A stretch of 64,000 bases of DNA, from NCBI RefSeq assembly GCF_000482245.1, contig NZ_AWNH01000015.1, positions 1-64,000 of the forward strand, read 5' to 3'. The notes below the pieces were generated by a model. That model did not search any database. It was not told the DNA's origin and saw only the letters and a list, made by a program, of their open reading frames with translations. Below, in pieces: positions 57,442-64,000 of the stretch (its first letter is position 1; the number at the start of each line of letters is the position of its first letter). Position numbers and translations under genes: made by a program. The DNA comes from Leptolyngbya sp. Heron Island J (GTDB lineage Bacteria; Cyanobacteriota; Cyanobacteriia; Phormidesmidales; Phormidesmidaceae).

Positions 57442-59163
57442 ATGCTGCGTCTCGAAAACATCACTAAGGTTTATCCCACCGGAGAAGTATTGCGGGACGT
57501 AACCTGGGAAGTCAAACCAGGTAATCGCATCGGTCTTGTAGGTGTGAATGGGGCCGGAAAATCCACCCAGCTCAAAATCATCATGGGGGAGATTGAGCCC
57601 ACCAGCGGTAATGTGATTCGCCCTAATGAACTGCATATTGGCTATCTCAATCAGGAATTTGAAGTCGATCCTCGTCGGACAATTCGCGAAGAATTTTGGA
57701 CGGTTTTTGAGGAAGCTAATGCCGTCCAACACAAGCTGGCAGAAATTCCGATTCAAATGGAAACGGCTGATCCAGATGAGCTAGAAAAGCTCATCAAAGT
57801 ACTTGATCGTGAACAACGCAAGTTTGAAGCCTTAAACGGCTACGGTCTAGAAGCCAAGATTGAAAAGATTTTGCCCGAGATGGGCTTTCACAATGATGAT
57901 GGAGAGCGCCTTGTCAGCTCATTTAGCGGCGGTTGGCAAATGCGTATGGGCCTGGGCAAAGTCATGCTCAAAGCGCCAGACTTACTGCTATTGGACGAGC
58001 CGACAAACCACTTAGATCTAGAAACCATTGAGTGGTTAGAAAGCTACCTAAAGGGATTAACAACCCCCATGGTGATTGTTTCCCATGACCGTGAGTTCCT
58101 AGATCGTCTTTGTACCCATATTGTCGAAACCGAGCGGGGAGTCTCAACCACCTATCTGGGTAACTACAGTGCATACCTGGCTCAAAAAGCAGAAACCAAA
58201 CTGGCTCAGCAAGCTACTTATGATCGTCAGCAAAAGGAAATTGCCAAACAGCAAGTTTTTGTCGATCGTTTCCGGGCCAGCGCTACCCGTAGTACCCAGG
58301 CTAAGAGCCGTGAGAAACAGTTAGAAAAAATTGAGCGGATTGAAGCTCCAATTTCTAACGCTAAAACTCTGCAATTTAAGTTTCCACCTGCCCCCCGCAG
58401 CGGTCGTGAGGTAGTACAGATCAGCGACCTGACCCATACCTACGGAGATAACATCCTGTTTCTTGGGGCAGAATTATTGATTGAGCGGGGCGATCGCATC
58501 GCTTTTGTCGGTCCTAACGGTGCTGGTAAATCCACCTTGCTACGGCTGATCATGAGTCTAGAGGAGCCTGTAGAGGGCTCAGCTACCCTGGGGGAGCACA
58601 ATGTCATCCCTAGTTATTTTGAGCAAAATCAGGCAGAGGCTCTAGACCTGGATAAAACTGTGATGGCCACCATCCATGATGAGGTCCCCACCTGGAAAAA
58701 CGAGGAAGTCCGCACACTGCTAGGTCGGTTTTTATTTAGCGGCGACATGGTAAGCAAATCTGTTAACGCCCTCAGTGGCGGGGAAAAAGCACGTCTAGCC
58801 CTAGCTAAAATGCTACTGGCTCCAGCTAACCTCCTGGTTCTAGACGAGCCCACTAATCACCTGGATATCCCCGCCAAAGAAATGTTGGAATCAGCCCTCC
58901 AAGAATACGATGGCACGGTGCTGATTGTTTCCCACGATCGATTCTTTATTTCCCAAGTTGCCAATAAGATCGTTGAAATTCGAGAAGGTGAGCTGCGTTT
59001 GTATCGTGGAGACTACAGCTACTATCTTGAAAAAATAGAACAGGAAAAAGAGCGTGCCCGGCTGGAAAAACTAGAAGCGGAACGCGCTGCCAAGACAGCT
59101 GCTAAGCGCCAAAAGCAAAAAGAGAAACAAAAGGCAAAAGCAGCAGCCAAAAAGAAAAGCTAA
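57442..59163 (+). CDS. ABC-F family ribosome-associated ATPase
   Basis: 573 residues. Two ATP-binding cassettes: Walker A GVNGAGKST (34-42) and GPNGAGKST (357-365), with signatures SFSGGWQMRM and LSGGEKARLALAKML. An interdomain coiled linker lies near 230-310 (TYDRQQKEIAKQQVFVDRFR). No membrane domain, so ABC-F, acting in translation quality control, not transport. The last 45 residues are a basic coiled tail (KRQKQKEKQKAKAAAKKKS) like that of Uup-type members. Full length. Confidence 0.93.
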   Translation: MLRLENITKVYPTGEVLRDVTWEVKPGNRIGLVGVNGAGKSTQLKIIMGEIEPTSGNVIRPNELHIGYLNQEFEVDPRRTIREEFWTVFEEANAVQHKLAEIPIQMETADPDELEKLIKVLDREQRKFEALNGYGLEAKIEKILPEMGFHNDDGERLVSSFSGGWQMRMGLGKVMLKAPDLLLLDEPTNHLDLETIEWLESYLKGLTTPMVIVSHDREFLDRLCTHIVETERGVSTTYLGNYSAYLAQKAETKLAQQATYDRQQKEIAKQQVFVDRFRASATRSTQAKSREKQLEKIERIEAPISNAKTLQFKFPPAPRSGREVVQISDLTHTYGDNILFLGAELLIERGDRIAFVGPNGAGKSTLLRLIMSLEEPVEGSATLGEHNVIPSYFEQNQAEALDLDKTVMATIHDEVPTWKNEEVRTLLGRFLFSGDMVSKSVNALSGGEKARLALAKMLLAPANLLVLDEPTNHLDIPAKEMLESALQEYDGTVLIVSHDRFFISQVANKIVEIREGELRLYRGDYSYYLEKIEQEKERARLEKLEAERAAKTAAKRQKQKEKQKAKAAAKKKS

Positions 59164-59739
59164 CAAAATCTAGCAGTCTATTTTCAGGTCAGAAATGCAT
59201 GATGTCGTCCTGTAACTATCATCATGTTCCCGAAACCTTTCTATAGTTCTGAGTGCTGACTTCAAAACTCAAACTAAACTTGTAGGTATTACAGTGGGCA
59301 AGCATTGGTCGATTGCTATTTCTAGCAGGTACCCAGGCACAGAAAAAGTGACCCTCTACCTATTTGACCAGGGCAATCATCTGATAAGCAATAGCCTTGA
59401 ATGAGTAGTTTGACTCATTGACAAATCAGGGGGAGCGTAAGTCAAAAATATAATTAAAACCATTATATTCTCGATAATTTTTAGTAACCATTTGCGCTGT
59501 TATCTATAGGTAAAATGGCTGGTAAGGATCGCAGTGTAGGCATGACCAAGCAACCTAGAAACGGCGAACTTAGATATCCAATTGTGGTTCAGTAAGTCTC
59601 TGAGCCAGACATTACAGGCTATTTTCTCCTGGCGAAAAGGTCTTGTTAAGAAAACCTTAATGATTGGGAAAGCGCGAGTGATATGATCTCGCTAAGTAAA
59701 AGGCACAGTCGTTCATAATCGGAAGAAGGATTTGTAAGT
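59164..59739. other. Long intergenic region before gpmI
   Basis: A 576-base gap. A 36-codon frame (GTG at 59294 to 59404) exists but lacks a ribosome binding site. A likely gpmI -10 is TATGAT at 59682-59687; the -35 is weak. AGAAGGA before the gpmI start is a good ribosome binding site. No repeat or RNA gene recognised. Confidence 0.4.
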
Positions 59740-61338
59740 ATGGCGCAGGAGTCTGTTTCTCCAATGGTTCTCGTCATCCTGGACGGATGGGGATATCGCG
59801 ATGAGAACAATGGAAACGCAATTAAAAATGCCAGAACCCCGGTCATCGATAGTCTTTGGGCCGCCTACCCACACACTTTAATTCAGACCTCAGGTAAACA
59901 CGTGGGCTTACCCGATGGCCAAATGGGTAACTCCGAAGTAGGGCACCTGAACATCGGAGCAGGTCGAATTGTGCCTCAGGAACTTGTTCGTATTTCCGAT
60001 GCAGTTGAAGACGATTCCATTCAGGAAAATCAGGCCTTATTAGACGTATGCCAAAAGGTCCGCTACAGCGGTAGCAAACTTCATTTAGTTGGCCTTTGCT
60101 CTGAAGGTGGCGTACATTCGCACTTGAATCACCTGCTAGGTCTTCTAGATTTAGCTAAAGCCCAAGACATTCAAGACGTCTGTATTCATGCCATTACCGA
60201 TGGTCGTGATACCCAACCCAAGGCCGCTCAATCATCAATTCAAAAACTTCAGACTCACATAGACCAGCAAGCAATAGGACGCATTGTCACTCTTAGCGGT
60301 CGTTACTATGCAATGGATCGCGACCAACGTTGGGATCGTATTGAAAAGGTCTACAGCGTGATGACAGATCAGGGTAACGGTAGCGGCATGACTGCTTTAG
60401 AAGCTATACAGGCTGCCTATGCTCAAGACGTTACCGACGAATTTATCGAGCCAGTTCGTTTAGAATCTGGTGTCATTGCTCCCAACGATGGCATCATCTT
60501 CTTCAACTTCCGCCCCGATCGCGCCCGTCAACTTACTCAAGCTTTTATTGATCCTAAATTCAAAGGGTTTGATAGACAGCGTATCGCTCCCTTAAACTTT
60601 GTCACCATGACTCAGTATGATGGCTCACTACCTGTACAGGTTGCATTTGAGCCTCAAAACCTGAGCAACATTCTGGGTGAGGTTGTGGCTGATCATGGGA
60701 TTAAGCAGTTTCGCACTGCAGAGACCGAAAAATATGCCCACGTCACCTACTTCTTTAACGGTGGTCGGGAAGATCCCTTTGAAGGTGAAGACCGAGAACT
60801 TGTGTCAAGCCCCCAGGTCGCTACTTATGATAAGGCACCGGCCATGTCCGCTAAGTCTGTTACTGATACGGCCATTACCGCTGTTAGCAAAGGGAAGTAT
60901 GGCTTGGTGGTGATCAACTATGCCAACCCTGACATGGTTGGACATACAGGCAATATGGAAGCCACTGTGCAAGCTCTTGAATCGGTTGATGTACAGCTAG
61001 GGCGGTTACTTGATGCTGTCGGCCAGGCTGGAGGTACCACTATTATCATTGCAGACCATGGCAATGCAGAGTATATGTGGGACGAAGAAGGTCGACCTTG
61101 GACGGCTCACACCACTAATCCAGTACCATTTATTTTGTTAGAAGGGGAACGGTTAAAGATTCCAGGTCGTGGTGGTGAGGTTGAGCTCCGTCAAAATGGC
61201 TGTTTAGCTGATATTGCACCCACCATTTTAGAAATTCTCAAACTACCTCAACCCAAGGAAATGACTGGTAAATCGATGCTTGTTCCCATTTCTGTTGATG
61301 TAAAGCGTAATCGTACCCCCGTAAAGGTATCGCTGTAA
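59740..61338 (+). CDS. gpmI: 2,3-bisphosphoglycerate-independent phosphoglycerate mutase
   Basis: 532 residues. Interconverts 3- and 2-phosphoglycerate using two manganese ions. Asp-15 in VILDGWGYRDENN and the phospho-accepting Ser-65 in DGQMGNSEVGHLN are present, as are the motifs FFNFRPDRARQLTQAF and IIIADHGNAEYMWDEEG. Full length. ATG at 59740 follows AGAAGGA. Cotranscription with secG is possible (150 bases). Confidence 0.97.
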   Translation: MAQESVSPMVLVILDGWGYRDENNGNAIKNARTPVIDSLWAAYPHTLIQTSGKHVGLPDGQMGNSEVGHLNIGAGRIVPQELVRISDAVEDDSIQENQALLDVCQKVRYSGSKLHLVGLCSEGGVHSHLNHLLGLLDLAKAQDIQDVCIHAITDGRDTQPKAAQSSIQKLQTHIDQQAIGRIVTLSGRYYAMDRDQRWDRIEKVYSVMTDQGNGSGMTALEAIQAAYAQDVTDEFIEPVRLESGVIAPNDGIIFFNFRPDRARQLTQAFIDPKFKGFDRQRIAPLNFVTMTQYDGSLPVQVAFEPQNLSNILGEVVADHGIKQFRTAETEKYAHVTYFFNGGREDPFEGEDRELVSSPQVATYDKAPAMSAKSVTDTAITAVSKGKYGLVVINYANPDMVGHTGNMEATVQALESVDVQLGRLLDAVGQAGGTTIIIADHGNAEYMWDEEGRPWTAHTTNPVPFILLEGERLKIPGRGGEVELRQNGCLADIAPTILEILKLPQPKEMTGKSMLVPISVDVKRNRTPVKVSL

Positions 61339-61488
61339 CGTAGAAGTAGGGATACAGGATATATCAAAGGGTTCGCCATGGCACCATGCCCTGAGGTACC
61401 ATAGTTTGGCGTTAGGACTAAGGGTCTAGATCCTTTAGAGCGTCACATATTAGGTTGGTTTAAGGAACAGTCAGGCTAAAAATTTGCA

Positions 61489-61836
61489 ATGCTAATATCG
61501 GTTTTACAGGTGGTATGGCTAGTCTCTGCCATTGGGTTAATTATTTTGGTACTGTTTCACAGCCCTAAGGGCGATGGTCTTGGTGCTTTGGGGGGTCAGG
61601 CCCAGATGTTTACGAGTACCAAGAGTGCTGAAACTGCGCTAAATCGTGCCACCTGGCTTCTGACTATTCTGTTTATGGGAATTACGGTGATTCTAAGTGC
61701 TGGCTGGCTAGCCACTCCAATTGGTGAATTACCTACCTCGGTAGATGCCTTACCCGTTGAAGAAACAGCTCCGGCAGCGGAAACAATTCCTGCTGATCTA
61801 GGTGCACCTGAAGTACCTGGATCAACTGCAGAGTAA
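61489..61836 (+). CDS. secG: Preprotein translocase subunit SecG
   Basis: 115 residues with two membrane segments (VVWLVSAIGLIILVLFHSPK, LLTILFMGITVILSAGWLA) joined by the conserved GDGLGALGGQAQMF loop. The C-terminal 35 residues are acidic and Pro/Ala-rich, longer than in compact SecG. Follows gpmI, as in many cyanobacteria. Its partner secY is at 19611. Confidence 0.92.
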   Translation: MLISVLQVVWLVSAIGLIILVLFHSPKGDGLGALGGQAQMFTSTKSAETALNRATWLLTILFMGITVILSAGWLATPIGELPTSVDALPVEETAPAAETIPADLGAPEVPGSTAE

Positions 61837-61866
61837 AGACTGGCTCAAATAGGCCTAAGGCAGCAA

Positions 61867-61925
61867 TATATAAAACAAAAAAGCGGAAGCCACTACTCGC
61901 GACTTCCGCTTTTTTGTTTTATATA
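61867..61925. terminator. Terminator after secG
   Basis: A perfect 23-bp stem (left arm ending AAAAAAGCGGAAG, right arm CTTCCGCTTTTTT onward) with a 13-base loop. A-run on one side and T-run on the other make it work in both directions. Confidence 0.88.
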
Positions 61926-61964
61926 GCCAGTGAAGGTTTGGTTAGGACAAATTGTGAGCATCCC

Positions 61965-62017
61965 CTGAGCGGAGTCGAAAGGCGCTGGCTGGGAAAGTTG
62001 GCTTCGACTCCGTTCAG
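61965..62017. repeat. Dispersed-type CTGAGCGGAGTCGAA inverted repeat
   Basis: CTGAGCGGAGTCGAA (61965-61979) and TTCGACTCCGTTCAG (62003-62017) match at 14 of 15 positions. CTGAGCGGAGTCGAA-like sequences are common dispersed repeats in cyanobacterial intergenic regions. It lies between secG and tkt. Confidence 0.55.
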
Positions 62018-62129
62018 CCAACGATATATGGGATGGTTACGACACATTAGAATTCTGGAACTTTGCTACTGCAAACAGTTTTTCCAGTTTTCCGTCTTTT
62101 GCTTTCACCGTTCAGTTTCACCAAGAACT

Positions 62130-62160
62130 TATGAGGACATCTCCAATAGATGTCCTCATA
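62130..62160 (-). terminator. Terminator of tkt
   Basis: TATGAGGACATCT and AGATGTCCTCATA form a perfect 13-bp stem with a five-base loop, 16 bases after the tkt stop on the minus strand. Lacks a strong T-run, so termination may be partial. Confidence 0.6.
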
Positions 62161-62175
62161 GAAGAGCTTCCTAGA

Positions 62176-64000
62176 TTAGAGAGCTTTAGCGCGAGCAACT
62201 ACGTTTTCAACGGTATAGCCGAATTCTTGCATAATGCGACCACCGGGAGCAGATGCCCCAAACCGATCAACGCTAATGATGTCGCCCTCAGCACCGTAAT
62301 ACTTACCCCACCCCATGGAGATACCAGCTTCAACCGCCAGACGCTTGGTCACCGCTTTAGGTAGAACAGATTCTTTATAGGCAGCATCTTGGGCTTCAAA
62401 TAACTCCCAGCAAGGCATGGAAACTACACGTACCTTTTGACCGTCGGCCCGCAGTTGCTCAGCTGCTTCAACACAGAGAGACACTTCACTGCCAGTACCA
62501 ATCAAAATTAGGTCAGCACCTGCATCATCCGAGATGACGTAGGCTCCCTTGGCCACACCGTCAATGGAACTACCGTCTAGTTGGGGAAGATTCTGACGAG
62601 AGAACGCCATCAGTGTAGGTGTCTTGCGGCTTGCGATCGCAACTTTATAGGCTCCCGACGTCTCATTACCATCCGCCGGACGAATCACATAGAGATTGGG
62701 AATTGCCCGTAAGGATGCAATTGTTTCTACAGGCTGGTGAGTGGGACCATCTTCACCCAGACCAATGGAGTCATGGGTCATGACGTAGAGAACACCTGCT
62801 TCAGACAGTGCCGACAAGCGAATTGCTGCCCGCATGTAGTCAGCAAACACCAGGAACGTAGCACAGTAGGGGATGAGGCCAGAGTTGTGTAGCGCAATTC
62901 CGTTGCAGATTGCTCCCATACCATGCTCACGCACACCAAAGCGCAGGTTGCGATTCTCGTAAGCACCCTTCTGGAAATCACCAGAAATTGTCATCAAAGT
63001 GTTGTTAGATTTTGCCAAGTCGGCAGAACCACCCACCAGCTCAGGAACTGCAGGAGCCAAGGCATTTAATGTGGCCTCAGAAGTCTTCCGAGTGGCAATA
63101 GCCTTACCTTCTGGAGAATATGTTGGCAGGGCAGCCTCCCACCCTTCGGGTAGCTTGCCAGAAATCATCCGCTCGAATAAGGCCGCCTCATCAGCGTACT
63201 TAGTGCGATAGGTAGCCAGGGTCTGAGTCCACTCAGCTTCAGCGCTGGCACCCTTATCAATAGCCTGACGGAAACGAGTCAGTACGTCCTCAGGAATTTC
63301 AAACGGCGCGTAGTTCCAACCCAGGTTTTGACGAGTTAAGGTGATTTCATCATCACCCAGAGCCGCACCGTGAACACCAGCGGTATCCGCTTTGTTGGGG
63401 GAGCCATAACCAATGGTGGTGGTCACCTTGATCATAGTGGGTTTGTCAGTTACTTGCTTGGCTTCTTCAATGGCTTTTGCGATCGCACTTAAATCAGTAT
63501 TGCCATCTTCCACATGCAATACATGCCAACCATAGGCCTCGAAACGCTTACTGACATCTTCAGTAAAGGCAATGTCAGTGGAACCGTCGATGGAAATATG
63601 ATTGTCATCGTACAGGGCAATCAGCTTACCCAGCCCCAGATGTCCGGCCAATGAGCATGCCTCACCAGACACTCCTTCCATATTGCACCCATCACCTAAA
63701 ATCACATAGGTATAATGGTCAACCAGAGTACAGTCAGGCTTATTAAAACGAGCCGCCAGATGAGCTTCCGCCATCGCCAAACCCACACCGTTACAGATAC
63801 CCTGACCTAGAGGACCAGTAGTCACCTCTACACCAAGAGTTTCAAAATTTTCAGGATGCCCAGGCGTAGTCGCCCCCCACTGACGGAAATTCTTGATGTC
63901 CTCCAACTTGACACTGTCATAACCCGTCAGATGCAGTAGTGCATACTGCAGCATGCAACCATGACCCGCAGACAGAACAAAGCGATCCCGATTAAACCAC
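62176..64000 (-). CDS. tkt: Transketolase, C-terminal part (gene runs past the window end)
   Basis: 607 codons are visible, with the start beyond 64000; family length is about 670. Transfers two-carbon units in the Calvin cycle and pentose phosphate pathway with thiamine diphosphate. [18 protein letters not shown] and the thiamine motif [20 protein letters not shown] are present, as are [20 protein letters not shown] and [10 protein letters not shown] of the pyrimidine and C-terminal domains. No damage is seen in the visible part. Confidence 0.96.
   Translation of the reverse strand, partial: WFNRDRFVLSAGHGCMLQYALLHLTGYDSVKLEDIKNFRQWGATTPGHPENFETLGVEVTTGPLGQGICNGVGLAMAEAHLAARFNKPDCTLVDHYTYVILGDGCNMEGVSGEACSLAGHLGLGKLIALYDDNHISIDGSTDIAFTEDVSKRFEAYGWHVLHVEDGNTDLSAIAKAIEEAKQVTDKPTMIKVTTTIGYGSPNKADTAGVHGAALGDDEITLTRQNLGWNYAPFEIPEDVLTRFRQAIDKGASAEAEWTQTLATYRTKYADEAALFERMISGKLPEGWEAALPTYSPEGKAIATRKTSEATLNALAPAVPELVGGSADLAKSNNTLMTISGDFQKGAYENRNLRFGVREHGMGAICNGIALHNSGLIPYCATFLVFADYMRAAIRLSALSEAGVLYVMTHDSIGLGEDGPTHQPVETIASLRAIPNLYVIRPADGNETSGAYKVAIASRKTPTLMAFSRQNLPQLDGSSIDGVAKGAYVISDDAGADLILIGTGSEVSLCVEAAEQLRADGQKVRVVSMPCWELFEAQDAAYKESVLPKAVTKRLAVEAGISMGWGKYYGAEGDIISVDRFGASAPGGRIMQEFGYTVENVVARAKAL

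Noticed and set aside
59294-59404. 36-codon ORF before gpmI
   Set aside because: GTG start without ribosome binding site and no recognisable features.

Overview
The window is a chromosomal, mostly housekeeping segment of a cyanobacterium. The evidence is the gene content: NDH-1 subunits NdhD1 and NdhN, the photosystem II assembly lipoprotein Psb27, a CpcS/CpeS-type bilin lyase, LdpA, a Ycf45-type R3H ATPase, System II cytochrome c biogenesis (CcdA, Ccs1), HemJ, CrtB, and repeated HIP1 octamers GCGATCGC (for example 24406-24413, 30433-30440, 44442-44449). Gene style suggests a Leptolyngbya-like or related lineage, but this is inference only.

Layout. 1-2.9 kb is accessory: the start of an IS transposase gene, a small DUF4926-type protein, a secreted repeat protein and a CpcS-type lyase. 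2.9-8.6 kb holds an M1 aminopeptidase fused to HEAT repeats, a methyltransferase and ndhD1. 9-12.6 kb is an ftsW-ccdA-ccs1 cluster (division/envelope plus c-type cytochrome maturation). 12.8-18.5 kb holds Uma2, menB, hemJ, a CmpR/RbcR-like LysR regulator divergent from chrA, and a DUF1611 (DgcN-like) gene.

18.5-39.4 kb is the ribosomal protein superoperon in two pieces. rplC-rplD-rplW-rplB-rpsS-rplV-rpsC-rplP-rpmC-rpsQ-rplN-rplX-rplE-rpsH-rplF-rplR-rpsE-rplO-secY-adk-infA lies on the minus strand. rpmJ-rpsM-rpsK-rpoA-rplQ-truA-rplM-rpsI-rpmE-prfA lies on the plus strand. Between them sit ndhN-ldpA-ycf45-psb27 (plus). In most cyanobacteria infA runs straight into rpmJ, so the layout is what one inversion of the ndhN side plus the rplC-infA block would leave. 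A perfect 25-bp palindrome sits next to the rpmJ-side junction.

40.5-64 kb holds an SbcD-like nuclease, an M48-like membrane protein with an altered HExxH and a 24-bp minisatellite, an RRM protein with a long structured leader, crtB, glyA, a WecA-like transferase, a GT39-like transferase, cinA, a 42-residue small protein, aroQ, a divergent AAA ATPase/unknown pair, two exported proteins, an ABC-F ATPase, gpmI, secG and the C-terminal part of tkt.

I found no phage, CRISPR array, tRNA, rRNA or obvious defence island. The most interesting points are the split/inverted ribosomal cluster with its palindrome, a terminator-like hairpin inside the rpoA-rplQ gap, the repeat protein with an emfourin-like central region, the small 42-residue ORF, the AAA/unknown pair with hairpins in its divergent promoter region, and the structured leader of the RNA-binding protein.
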